In this document: piece by piece, positions 52,640 to 60,759 of the stretch
How positions within the stretch are numbered: position 1 is the first letter of the stretch
Layout of the letters: each line of letters opens with the position of its first letter
NCBI RefSeq assembly: GCF_029223485.1
Contig: NZ_JARHTP010000007.1
Location: forward strand, 124,001 to 188,000
Length of the DNA stretch: 64,000 nucleotides
Direction: 5' to 3'
From: Streptomyces coacervatus
GTDB taxonomy: Bacteria > Actinomycetota > Actinomycetes > Streptomycetales > Streptomycetaceae
The notes under the pieces: generated by a model
What the model was told of the DNA's origin: nothing
What the model saw: the letters and a program-made list of their open reading frames with translations, nothing else
The model's database searches: none
Translations under genes and position numbers: made by a program

Positions 52640-53440
52640 CTATGCGCCCCTGATGTGTGGTTCACGCCAGGACTGGTCGCGGTGCGCGAAGGCCGCGCGC
52701 AGGTCCGGTTCGCCGATCGCGCGGACGCCCCGTACGGCGACAGTGGTGAGATATGTACGGTCGTCACCGCTCCCGGCGCGCCGGGTCAGGGCGCCCAGCA
52801 GCCGCTGCCCGGCCGGGGAGGCCCAGCGCGAGTACGGATGGGCCTCCACCCGGGCGATGGCCAGACAGCTGAGCGTCAGCGCGAGCGGCAGCGCGAACCA
52901 CAGGGCGACCAGGCCGCGCGGCATGTCCGGCTGGGCGGGCACCAGCAGCGCGATCGCACCCAGCACGAGGACGGCGACCGCGGCGAGCTGCACCTGGCGC
53001 ACCCCCGCCGCGACGGTGGTCCGGGCGCCGGCGGGCACCGCCAGGCCCGCGTCGACGAGCCGGTCGGCGAGACCGGCGACCGCGTCCGCGGAGGCCGCGG
53101 CGGCCCGCACCGGGGCTATGCGGTTCTGCCCCTCGGGCCCGATGGCCCCTATGACGGACCGTTCCATGTCGTCCCGGCCGCGCGGGTCGACCACGGTCGC
53201 CCAGCCCGTGTGGGCGAGCAGCAGCCGCCGCTGCCGGGCCATCGAGACCATGGTCAGATCGGCGACCCGGCCGGGCCCGCCGGACAGGAACGCGGCCTCG
53301 TAGAGCGTCAGACCATGCCGCCGGACATCCGCTTCGACGTCTGCTTCAACGGCCGCCGCACGTACGGCGGCCAGGCACAACCGCGTGCACGCGGTGCCGG
53401 CGGCGGCCCAGGCCAGCAGCAGGAGGAGGACCCAGAACAT
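52640..53440 (-). CDS. TIGR04222-type membrane protein
   Basis: A 266-residue protein with an N-terminal membrane helix (FWVLLLLLAWAAAGTACTRL), a cytosolic helical region containing LTLYEAAFLSGGPGRVADLTMVSM and LTRRA-like patches typical of the TIGR04222 family, and two central helices (AAVAVLVLGAIALLVPA, LVALWFALPLALTLSCLAI). Members of the family often end in a Gly/Cys-rich tail; here the protein stops without one. It lies downstream of the DUF692 and DUF4142 genes in the same direction. Function is unknown. Confidence 0.7.
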   Translation of the reverse strand: MFWVLLLLLAWAAAGTACTRLCLAAVRAAAVEADVEADVRRHGLTLYEAAFLSGGPGRVADLTMVSMARQRRLLLAHTGWATVVDPRGRDDMERSVIGAIGPEGQNRIAPVRAAAASADAVAGLADRLVDAGLAVPAGARTTVAAGVRQVQLAAVAVLVLGAIALLVPAQPDMPRGLVALWFALPLALTLSCLAIARVEAHPYSRWASPAGQRLLGALTRRAGSGDDRTYLTTVAVRGVRAIGEPDLRAAFAHRDQSWREPHIRGA

Positions 53441-53542
53441 GCCGCGTTTCTATGCCAGATGCTCGGTGGAACGCCATGCCCTGTTCACAATCCGGACGGA
53501 GCGTTGTCGGTACGTGACGTTCCGCTTGGTGTGCAGGTGGGG

Positions 53543-54310
53543 CTATGGCTGTTGCGGCGCCGGGCTGGAGGCGGCCGGCGGAAGCGTGTAGGTCGCGGAC
53601 GGCGACGGCTCGACCGGGACGACGGGGCCCGGGCCTGCCGTCGAGCCGGTCAGCGGGGGAGTGCTCGCCGTGGCCATGTCCCGGGCGAGCGCGTCCCAGT
53701 CGATGTACCCCGTGGCCTCAAGGACCCTGATGTGGTCCAGCACGGTCGTGTTCGCATCGTCGGCGAGCGCGCGCACCAGCGAGTTTCGGGTGCTCGCACG
53801 GACCTGGGCGACGACCGAGAAGACCTTGCCGTGCGCCAGCCGCAGGATGTTGGCGAACTTGCTGTCGTAGTCCGTGCCCTGCGCCGCGTTCAGGGTCGCC
53901 AGCCACTGCTTCTGCTGGGCAGTGGGCTGGTTGGGAAGCGGGAGCCCGAGCTTGGCGGCCACCTCCCGGACCCGCTGGTCGAGGAAGGTGTGCCCCTCGA
54001 CGAGGTGCTGCCCCGCCGTCCGTACGGCCTGGGTGGTGCCCTTCTGCTCGGCCTGCTGCCCGGCGGGCAGCTCCCACAGCCCGGCCAGCCGGACCCTCGT
54101 GATGAAGTCGCGGTCGAGAGCGGACAGCGGCCCGTACTGCGTCGACACGGTCTGGGCATTGAGAACGTCGGCGCTGACGCCGGTCCCGGACCGGTCGGCG
54201 TACGACCAGATCGGGAAGATCAGCGCTGCCAGGGTGGCCGTCAGGCCGACGATGATGACCCCGGTGCCGCTGAATATGCCTCGGCCGGTGACGGGTGGTC
54301 GCGGTCGCAT
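53543..54310 (-). CDS. DUF4142 domain protein (copy A)
   Basis: A 255-residue protein with an N-terminal signal anchor (GTGVIIVGLTATLAALIFPIW) and a four-helix, ferritin-like DUF4142 domain (about 55-205, LSALDRDFITRVRLAGLWELP, GQHLVEGHTFLDQRVREVA, HGKVFSVVAQVRASTRNSLV), then a Pro/Ser-rich tail. It is clearly paralogous to 55834-56619, with matching SYADRSGTG, LAGLWELPAGQQA and DANxTVLDHI segments. ATG 54310 has a TAGGAGG site. Function is unknown; location is extracytoplasmic. Confidence 0.82.
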   Translation of the reverse strand: MRPRPPVTGRGIFSGTGVIIVGLTATLAALIFPIWSYADRSGTGVSADVLNAQTVSTQYGPLSALDRDFITRVRLAGLWELPAGQQAEQKGTTQAVRTAGQHLVEGHTFLDQRVREVAAKLGLPLPNQPTAQQKQWLATLNAAQGTDYDSKFANILRLAHGKVFSVVAQVRASTRNSLVRALADDANTTVLDHIRVLEATGYIDWDALARDMATASTPPLTGSTAGPGPVVPVEPSPSATYTLPPAASSPAPQQP

Positions 54311-54386
54311 GGTGCCTCCTACGGCACCGCATATTACTAAGCGGTTCAGGTCGCCCCGGCCTCGCGAGCTGTTGTCTCCCGCACAC

Positions 54387-55709
54387 TCAGCGGTGCAGCA
54401 GCACCCGCCGCGCCGCCCGAGCCACCCGTACTGCCGGCCGCTGCGACCGCGGCACCGGCCCCGACCGTTCCAGCCACCACTCCCTGAGCTCGCGCCGGGC
54501 CCGCCCCTCCTCCTCAAGGCGCCCGGCGAGCAGCAGATGCCCGGCGAAGTCCAGGGCGTCCCTGCGGTAGCCGCCGGTCATCGGGTGACCGTGGGCATAC
54601 GCGAGGAAGGCGGCCCGGTACGCGTCCCCGAGGATCTCCGGCAGCTCGGGCGCGACCTTCCCCACGACATCCGCCCGCTTCCCGGCGAGCGCCCGCGACT
54701 GCACCCCCAGCCGCACCCGGTCGAACCCCTCGGGCACGGGTGTCCCGGCGACGAGCGCGGACAGCAGGGCGGCCTGCGCGAGTCCCAGGCGCTGGCGGGC
54801 GGGGTCGGTGGCAGGGGCGACGGTGCCCACGACCGCCGCCCCCACCGCTTCTGCCGCGGCCTCGTCCCGTATCGCCCGTCCCTTCTCCCCCTTTTCCACG
54901 GCCCCCCGGATCGCCTCCAACTCCCCCTCCAGTACGGCCGGTTCGGGAAAGTTCTCGTCCCGCTCCAGCAGGACCCCCGGCGGGGAGACCCGCGACGCGA
55001 GGTCGGTCAGGATGTCGAGTACCGGGTTCGGCACCGGGTGGGCGTGGCTGTCGTGCCAGACGCCGTCGCGTTCGAAGCCGCCCGCGACATGGACGTACGC
55101 GATGGCCTCGAGGGGGAGTTCGGCGAGCGCCTTGGCCGGGTCCTCGCCGCGGTTGACGTGGTTGGTGTGCAGGTTCGCGACGTCGATCAGGAGCCGTACG
55201 CCGGTCCGGTCGGCCAGCTCGTACAGGAACTGCCCCTCGGTCATCTCCTCGCCCGGCCAGGCGATCAGCGCGGCGATGTTCTCGACGGCGAGCGGCACCG
55301 GCAGTGCGTCCTGTGCGATGCGGACGTTCTCGCAGAGCACGTCGAGGGCGTCCCGGGTGCGCGGCACGGGCAGCAGATGCCCGGCCTCCAGCAGCGGGGA
55401 CGCCGTCAGCGGACCGCCCGCCCGTACGAACGCGATGTGCTCGGTGACCAGTGGCGCACCCAGTGCCTCCACCCGCTCGGCGAGTGCGGTGAGCCTGCCC
55501 TCGTCGGGCCGGTCCGCGCCGCCGAGGCCGAGCGAGACGCCGTGCGGGATCACGGTCACGCCGCGGGTGCGCAGCCGCTGCAGCGACTCGGGGAGGTGCC
55601 CGGGGCACACGTTCTCGGCCACGGCCTCGACCCAGTCGATGCCCGGCATGCGCTCCACGGCGTCGGCGATCTCCGGCCGCCACCCGATGCCCGTTCCCAG
55701 TCGCTCCAT
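54387..55709 (-). CDS. DUF692 (MNIO) iron enzyme fused to a BufC/HvfC-like partner domain
   Basis: A 440-residue protein. Residues 1 to about 285 form the DUF692 TIM barrel of the multinuclear non-haem iron oxidases (MbnB/TglH/BufB), with the expected metal-ligand segments VIPHGVSLGLGG, LVTEHIAFV, LAVENIAAL, LIDVANLHTNHVN, YVHVAGG, WHDSHAHPVP and LLERDENFP. Residues about 305-440 resemble the separate partner protein (DUF2063/HvfC/BufC): RVRLGVQSRALAGKR, APELPEILGDAYRAAFLAYA, GGYRRDALDFAGHLL. Known members modify Cys or Asp residues of ribosomal peptides. No obvious small Cys-rich precursor is adjacent, so the substrate is unknown. ATG 55709 is the chosen start. Confidence 0.82.
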   Translation of the reverse strand: MERLGTGIGWRPEIADAVERMPGIDWVEAVAENVCPGHLPESLQRLRTRGVTVIPHGVSLGLGGADRPDEGRLTALAERVEALGAPLVTEHIAFVRAGGPLTASPLLEAGHLLPVPRTRDALDVLCENVRIAQDALPVPLAVENIAALIAWPGEEMTEGQFLYELADRTGVRLLIDVANLHTNHVNRGEDPAKALAELPLEAIAYVHVAGGFERDGVWHDSHAHPVPNPVLDILTDLASRVSPPGVLLERDENFPEPAVLEGELEAIRGAVEKGEKGRAIRDEAAAEAVGAAVVGTVAPATDPARQRLGLAQAALLSALVAGTPVPEGFDRVRLGVQSRALAGKRADVVGKVAPELPEILGDAYRAAFLAYAHGHPMTGGYRRDALDFAGHLLLAGRLEEEGRARRELREWWLERSGPVPRSQRPAVRVARAARRVLLHR

Positions 55710-55833
55710 GGTCCGTCCCCTCCCTGCCCTCTTCTTGAAGAACGTGACGGGGGTATGGCCCCGCCGCCCGGACCCGAATCCCGTCCCCGGAACCTTCAGA
55801 GCAACATTTGAGGTTCGGCCCGGCTGTCGCGGC

Positions 55834-56619
55834 TCACCGCAGCACACGCGCGGAGTCCACCGGATCCGGCCGGTTCGTGTTGACCGTGCCCGGTGCGCCC
55901 GGCGACGGCCGGGAGGTGGTGCTGACGTCACCGGTGGCCCCGGCGGCCGGAGCCGAGGGCGCCACCTGGCCGGGGACCGGCGCCGACGGGCCGGTCGGGC
56001 TGGCGGTGGTGCCGGCCACGGCGTCGTTGGCGATGGCGTCGAAGTCGACCCGGCCGGTCTTCTCCAGCACCGTGATGTGGTCGAGCACCGTCTGGTTGGC
56101 GTCCGAGGCCAGCTGCCGTACGAGCGTGTTGCGGGTGGAGTTCCGGACGGTGCCGATGGCCGGGAAGATCTTGCCGTGCGCGGAGCGCAGCAGGTTCACG
56201 AACTTGTACTCGTACTCGGCGCCCGTCGCCGCGCTCATCTCCTGCAGCCAGCCCTGCTGCTGCTCGTTCGGCTGGTTCGGCAGTTCGACGCCGAGCTGGG
56301 CCGCGACGATCCGGACCCGCTTGTCGAGGTCGGTGTGACCGACGATGAGGTGATCGCCCGCCTCCTTGATCGCCTGGCTGGGGGCGCGCTCGATCGCCTG
56401 CTGCCCGGCGGGCAGCTCCCACAGCCCGGCCAGCCGCACCCGCACGATCAGATCGCGGTCTGCGGCGGTCAGCGGACCCCACTGGGTGTTCACGGTCCCC
56501 GCCGCGACGTTCGCCTGACCGGTGCCAGACCGGTCGGCGTACGACCACACGGGGAACGCGAGTGCTCCGAGGGTGGCGACGAGGGCCGCGATGAGCAGGG
56601 CCGTACCGTTGATCCGCAT
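55834..56619 (-). CDS. DUF4142 domain protein (copy B)
   Basis: A 261-residue paralogue of 53543-54310: an N-terminal signal anchor (ALLIAALVATLGALAFPVW), SYADRSGTG, a helical DUF4142 domain (LTAADRDLIVRVRLAGLWELP, HLIVGHTDLDKRVRIVA, HGKIFPAIGTVRNSTRNTLV) and a Pro/Ala-rich tail. The two copies bracket the DUF692 gene in the same direction, suggesting a tandem duplication with the MNIO gene caught between, or a four-gene operon. The ribosome site of ATG 56619 is poor. Confidence 0.82.
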   Translation of the reverse strand: MRINGTALLIAALVATLGALAFPVWSYADRSGTGQANVAAGTVNTQWGPLTAADRDLIVRVRLAGLWELPAGQQAIERAPSQAIKEAGDHLIVGHTDLDKRVRIVAAQLGVELPNQPNEQQQGWLQEMSAATGAEYEYKFVNLLRSAHGKIFPAIGTVRNSTRNTLVRQLASDANQTVLDHITVLEKTGRVDFDAIANDAVAGTTASPTGPSAPVPGQVAPSAPAAGATGDVSTTSRPSPGAPGTVNTNRPDPVDSARVLR

Positions 56620-56716
56620 GCCTGGAGGTACGCGCGGGACATCCGCGTTGTTCAAACAACAGGTAAAGAACCAAACGGTCGGCAAAGTCGTACGTCCGAC
56701 GGTGCGCGCCCCCGGG

Positions 56717-57433
56717 TCAGCGCAGCGCCGGATGGTCGGCGACCACTGTGCAGGAGCCGGGCGCGATCTCCGTGAATCCCGCGTCACGTACCAACGGCAG
56801 CCCGCTCGACGTCAGTTGGGCCCAGCGCTCCGGGTCGGCGCTCCGCACGGCGAGCGGGAAACCCGCGTCCCGCCAGGCCGTCCGCTCCTCGTCCGACAGC
56901 TCCCACCAGGCCAGTTGGGCACCGTGTCCCGCCTGAGCCATCGCCTTGCCGGCCGACATGCCGAGGTCGGGGTTCAGCCACAGCACGGGCAGCGCGGGGT
57001 CCGCCTTCGCCGGCGGCTCCGGGTCGTCGAGATCGGTGCCGGAGACCTGCAACTTGGCCAGGTCCTTGGGCCATCCGTCGAGCGGAACCGGCGGAAACAC
57101 CCGCACCTCCGCCGACTTCCCGCTCACCGTGATCCCGGGCAGGGCCTCGACCCGCCGCCACTCGGCGCCGCGGGCGCGCCGCACCACCTTCCGGATCCGG
57201 GCGTCCTGCCAGTCACGCATGACCTGAGCCCACTCCCCGTCCCCGAGGGACCGCTCGTCACTCAGCATCACCAGCACGGACCGGGCGGCGGTCTCCAGCG
57301 CGTCGGTACGGGCGGGCGGCGCCGCCTTCTCGATGTGCACGACGAGAGGCAGCACGAACTGCTGTCCCTGATCGCGCTCGCTGGGCTCGGACCGGAAGGG
57401 GCTGCCGCTGGTGGACGTATGGTCATGGCTCAC
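56717..57433 (-). CDS. Peptidyl-tRNA hydrolase, PTH2 family
   Basis: A 238-residue protein. An N-terminal region of about 130 residues (FVLPLVVHIEKAAPPARTDALE, VMRDWQDARIRKVVRRARG) precedes the PTH2-like core with NPDLGMSAGKAMAQAGHGAQ, SGLPLVRDAGFTEIAPGSCT and VVADHP. PTH2 enzymes, otherwise archaeal and eukaryotic, release peptides from peptidyl-tRNA; actinobacteria carry them beside the normal Pth. GTG 57433 is the chosen start. It is divergent from the ABC gene. Confidence 0.82.
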   Translation of the reverse strand: MSHDHTSTSGSPFRSEPSERDQGQQFVLPLVVHIEKAAPPARTDALETAARSVLVMLSDERSLGDGEWAQVMRDWQDARIRKVVRRARGAEWRRVEALPGITVSGKSAEVRVFPPVPLDGWPKDLAKLQVSGTDLDDPEPPAKADPALPVLWLNPDLGMSAGKAMAQAGHGAQLAWWELSDEERTAWRDAGFPLAVRSADPERWAQLTSSGLPLVRDAGFTEIAPGSCTVVADHPALR

Positions 57434-57446
57434 GACAGCCAACCTT

Positions 57447-57502
57447 AAGGGGCGCGGGGCGGCGCCGATTTGCGGGCTCCGCCGCGTGGGCACGGTCAGC
57501 CC
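57447..57502. repeat. Variant of the dispersed repeat in a divergent intergenic region
   Basis: AAGGGGCGCGGGGCGGCG followed by TTGCGGGCTCCGCCGCG, sharing the outer parts of the family. It lies between the divergent PTH2 and ABC genes and leaves about 80 bases for their promoters. Confidence 0.55.
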
Positions 57503-57581
57503 CATGGGGCCCGCAGCCCGCCTCACACCGTGAACCCCATGGCGCGATCGGCCCCAGCCATCCGCACGAGAAGATGGCTTC

Positions 57582-58457
57582 ATGCAACGTGATCTTCGGC
57601 TCGACAACGTCGGCCGCCGCTACGGCTTCCGCGGCCCGTGGGTCTTACGCGGCGTCCACCTCGCAGTGGCGCCCGGCACCCTGACCCGCGTCGAAGGACC
57701 GAACGGCACCGGCAAGTCGACCCTCCTGCGCCTTCTGGCCGGCCTGGACGCCCCCACCGAGGGCCGTATCACCGGCCGCCCCCGCACGGCCTACGTCCCT
57801 GAACGCTTCCCGTCGGCCCTCCCCTTCACCCCCCACGGCTACCTCACCCACCTCGGCACCATCCACGGCCTCTCCCACCGGACCGCGACCCGCGCCGCCG
57901 GGGAATGGCTGGACCGCTTCGGCGCAGCCGCCTATGCCCGCACCCCCATGGCCCAGCTGTCGAAGGGCAGCAGCCAGAAGGTCGCCGTGGCGCAGGCCCT
58001 GCTCGCCGAGCCGGAGCTGCTCGTCCTCGACGAGGCCTGGACCGGTCTGGACGCAGCCGCTCGCACCGAGCTGGAGCGGGCCGTCGCCGAGCGCACCGCC
58101 GCCGGCGGCGCGGTGGTCTTCGTCGACCACGACCCGCGCCGCCTCGCGGGGGCGCCCGACACCACCTACACCGTGCGCGACGGTGCCCTCGAACGCCGTA
58201 CCCGGGAGACCACCGCACCCGCCGACGGCCCGCAGGTCGTGGTCGAGGCGCAGGGCCCGCAGGGCGGGCAGCCGCCCACCGACGCAATGGGCGCCCTCGT
58301 CTCGGCCGAGGAAGCCGCGCCGGGCACATACCGCCTCACCGTCCCCGCGTCCCACTCGGACATCGTGCTGCGCACCCTGCTGACGGCCCGCCCGCCGTGG
58401 CACGTGGTCAGCGTGCACCCTCTCGACAGCCGCCTCGACAAGGACAGCCGCCGATGA
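57582..58457 (+). CDS. ABC transporter ATP-binding protein
   Basis: A 291-residue ATPase with Walker A GPNGTGKST, signature AQLSKGSSQKVAVAQ, Walker B LLVLDEAWTGLD and switch FVDHD. The C-terminus extends about 80 residues beyond the core. Leu22 is a TTA codon (57645-57647), so translation may depend on bldA. Its TGA overlaps the next start (ATGA), pairing it with the membrane protein at 58454. An exporter or membrane-remodelling function is likely; the substrate is unknown. Confidence 0.87.
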   Translation: MQRDLRLDNVGRRYGFRGPWVLRGVHLAVAPGTLTRVEGPNGTGKSTLLRLLAGLDAPTEGRITGRPRTAYVPERFPSALPFTPHGYLTHLGTIHGLSHRTATRAAGEWLDRFGAAAYARTPMAQLSKGSSQKVAVAQALLAEPELLVLDEAWTGLDAAARTELERAVAERTAAGGAVVFVDHDPRRLAGAPDTTYTVRDGALERRTRETTAPADGPQVVVEAQGPQGGQPPTDAMGALVSAEEAAPGTYRLTVPASHSDIVLRTLLTARPPWHVVSVHPLDSRLDKDSRR

Positions 58458-59125
58458 CCGCCCTCCTCCGCTACCAGGCCGCCCTCCTTGTGCGCTCGCA
58501 GCGCTGGCTGCCGCCGGTCATCCTGTACGCGGCGTTCCTCGGCATCGGTGTGCAGAGCGGGCAGCCGATCCTCGACTCGCTCGGGTACACGGCCGCCGCC
58601 CTGCTGCCCGTCGCCGCCTGGCTGGTACGGATCTGTGTCACCGTCGAACCGCTCGCGGCACGCGCGTGCGTGGCCGCGGCCGCCGGGCCGGGGCGGGCAC
58701 ATCTGGCCCGACTGCTGGTGGCCCTGATCGCGGCGGCGGGGCTCGGCACGGCCGCGACCCTCGTGGTGACCTTGATCAGCGCCCCGACGAGCACGGACAA
58801 CCGCACCCGGATCGCCCTGCTCCCGGCCGCCGCGTCCGGGCTGCTCGCCGCGCTGGCCTGCGCACTGCTCGGCGCGGCCGTCGGTGCGCTCACCAACTGG
58901 CCGGTGCTGCGGTCGCCCGGTCGGGCGGTTCCGGCGATGCTGCTCACGGCGCTGTTGTCGGCGGTGACGACGGGCTCGCCTGCGCAGGCGACGGTCAGCG
59001 GGCTGGTTGCCGGCTCGCAGTCGGGCAAGGTCCCGGTACCCCTGGTGCCGTTGGTCGCGGCAGCCGTCGTTGCGGCGGTGGCGATGGGGGCGGCCTGCGC
59101 GTTGACGTCCCGGCGGTCGCCCTGA
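58454..59125 (+). CDS. ABC transporter membrane subunit (small, ABC-2-like)
   Basis: A 223-residue membrane protein with about six helices (PVILYAAFLGIGVQ, AAALLPVAAWLVRICV, LVALIAAAGLGTAATLVVTL, GLLAALACALLGAAVGAL, AVPAMLLTALLSAV, PLVPLVAAAVVAAVAMGAAC). It has no recognisable family signature, but the 4-nt overlap with the ATPase gene identifies it as the cognate membrane component. It converges on the deacetylase gene. Confidence 0.75.
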   Translation: MTALLRYQAALLVRSQRWLPPVILYAAFLGIGVQSGQPILDSLGYTAAALLPVAAWLVRICVTVEPLAARACVAAAAGPGRAHLARLLVALIAAAGLGTAATLVVTLISAPTSTDNRTRIALLPAAASGLLAALACALLGAAVGALTNWPVLRSPGRAVPAMLLTALLSAVTTGSPAQATVSGLVAGSQSGKVPVPLVPLVAAAVVAAVAMGAACALTSRRSP

Positions 59126-59160
59126 GCCGGCGCTGCGCGCTCCGCTGGAAGCGGGGTGAT

Positions 59161-60081
59161 TCACGTGCGGGCCGGTGGGGGCTGGTCGCGCAGTTCCCCG
59201 CGCCCCTTTGGGGCGCCGATCAGCTGGGACACCTTCACGAACCGGTAGCCCTGCTTGCGTAGTTCGGGCACGATCTGTCGGACGGCCCGTTCGGTCGCGG
59301 GGGCCGCGCTGCGTGTGCAGTGCATGACGACGACCGACCCCGGTTGTACGCCCTCCAGCACCTGCCGGGCCACGGCGTCCGAGTCCGTAGCGAACGCGTC
59401 GCCGCTCACCACGTCCCACTGCACGGCGGTGACACCGGTCGCGGCCAGCGTCTTCAGGGCCTGCCGGTCGTAACACCCGCCCGGGAAGCGGAAGTACGGC
59501 ATCGCGTCCTTCACCCCGGCCCTGCGGAACGCGGCGTACGCCCGCTCGACGTCCGACCGCATCCGGTCCGCGGAGACGGTCGGCAGGCCGTAGCAGTTCC
59601 CGGTGAAGGCGTAGTGGCTGTAGGAGTGATTGGCGATCTCGAAGAGCGGGTCCCGCCCGATGGACCGGGCCTGCACCGGGTACTCGTCCGCCCACCGCCC
59701 GGTCATGAACACGGTCGCCGGCACCTTCAGCGCCCGCAGCGTCGCGATCAGTTCCGGGTTGTCGAATCGCTCCCCGGCCGCGGCCCGCGCCCCCTGGTCG
59801 GCGGTCATGTCCGCGTCGAAGGTGAGCGCGACCGTCCTGCCCTGGGTGCGCGGGCCGTTCTTGAAGACGGGAGTGAGGCCTGCGGGGCCGGGGGCGAGGG
59901 TCGGGGGCCGGGACGGGACGGCGGACGTCGCGGAGGGAGCCGGGCGGGCGGCGTGGGGCGCGTCCGGGGCGGCGCAGGCGGCGAGCGCGGCGCCGAGTGC
60001 ACAGGCGGCGGCTGCATGTCGTACGCATGCATGGCGTACGGGTACGTCTCGGACTCGGCGTACTCGAAGTCGACTGATCAT
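59161..60081 (-). CDS. Polysaccharide deacetylase (NodB-type) lipoprotein
   Basis: A 306-residue secreted carbohydrate esterase family 4 protein. The signal peptide ends in a lipobox-like ALAACAAP (Cys36), followed by a disordered Pro/Ala linker and the NodB domain: VALTFDADMTAD (metal and base Asp), ANHSYSHYAF (metal His pair), MPYFRFPGGCYD, WDVVSGDAF and GSVVVMHCT. Likely substrates are peptidoglycan GlcNAc/MurNAc or chitin oligomers. The last 15 residues (KGRGELRDQPPPART) come from a dispersed repeat, extending the normal end at SQLIGAP. ATG 60081 is the chosen start. Confidence 0.9.
   Translation of the reverse strand: MISRLRVRRVRDVPVRHACVRHAAAACALGAALAACAAPDAPHAARPAPSATSAVPSRPPTLAPGPAGLTPVFKNGPRTQGRTVALTFDADMTADQGARAAAGERFDNPELIATLRALKVPATVFMTGRWADEYPVQARSIGRDPLFEIANHSYSHYAFTGNCYGLPTVSADRMRSDVERAYAAFRRAGVKDAMPYFRFPGGCYDRQALKTLAATGVTAVQWDVVSGDAFATDSDAVARQVLEGVQPGSVVVMHCTRSAAPATERAVRQIVPELRKQGYRFVKVSQLIGAPKGRGELRDQPPPART
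59167..59208. repeat. Dispersed hairpin repeat copy encoding the deacetylase C-terminus
   Basis: Matches 5921-5962 at 41 of 42 bases in the same orientation and is translated in the same frame on the minus strand. The hairpin half CCCCTTTGGGGCG continues to 59216. It lies at the convergent junction with the ABC membrane gene. Confidence 0.9.
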
Positions 60082-60163
60082 CGTATTAACATAACGGGAT
60101 GAATCGGGCGTATCCCGTATCGCCGCACCGGCCGACGGTCAGCCCGACGGTCACCCCCGACGG

Positions 60164-60715
60164 TCAGCGCCCGTAGCGGCCGGTCAAGGTGCCGGAGGCG
60201 GCGGTGTGGCCGGTCAGTGCGCGTTTCACGTCGTCGGTCGTGGCGTCGGCGGAGAGGGTGAGGGCCTGGTCCGCCGCGAAGACCGAGAAGACGTAGTGGT
60301 GGGGCTTGCCCTTGGGCGGGCAGGGGCCGCCGTACGCGTTCTTCTTGAAGCCGTTGCGGCCCTGAGTGGCGCCCTTGGGTACCTGTCCGGCGGCCCAGTG
60401 GGTGTCGTGCGGGTCGATTCCCCACATCAGCCAGTGCACGAACGTGCCGTGCGGGGCGTCCGGGTCCTCGACCAGCACGACCAGTTCGGCGGCGGTGTCC
60501 GGTACGCCGGACACATCCAGCGGCGGCGAGACGTCCTCGCCGTCGCAGGTGTAGCGGCGGGGGACGGTGCCGCCGTCGGAGAAGGCGCTGCTCGTCACGG
60601 TGATCCGCCGCGCGGCACTGGGCGCGGGGACGGACGTACCGCCGCCGTCGTCCCCGCACCCCGAAGCGAGCCCCACGGCCGCCGCAGCGGCGACGATCAC
60701 GAGCCTGCGGTGCAT
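60164..60715 (-). CDS. PEBP/YbhB family lipoprotein
   Basis: A 183-residue lipoprotein with lipobox GLASGCGDD. The phosphatidylethanolamine-binding-protein fold shows ITVTSSAFSDGGTVPRRYTCDGEDVSPPL, LVVLVEDPDAPHGTFVHWLMW, YGGPCPPKGKPHHYVFSVFA and the C-terminal GTLTGRYGR. The DPDAP and GPCPPKG motifs form the anion-binding pocket of the family. The role in bacteria is uncertain. ATG 60715 is preferred; a GTG six bases upstream is possible. Confidence 0.88.
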   Translation of the reverse strand: MHRRLVIVAAAAAVGLASGCGDDGGGTSVPAPSAARRITVTSSAFSDGGTVPRRYTCDGEDVSPPLDVSGVPDTAAELVVLVEDPDAPHGTFVHWLMWGIDPHDTHWAAGQVPKGATQGRNGFKKNAYGGPCPPKGKPHHYVFSVFAADQALTLSADATTDDVKRALTGHTAASGTLTGRYGR

Positions 60716-60759
60716 GGACACAACGCTAGTCGTGTCCCGGTGCCCCCGCCCAGCACGTG

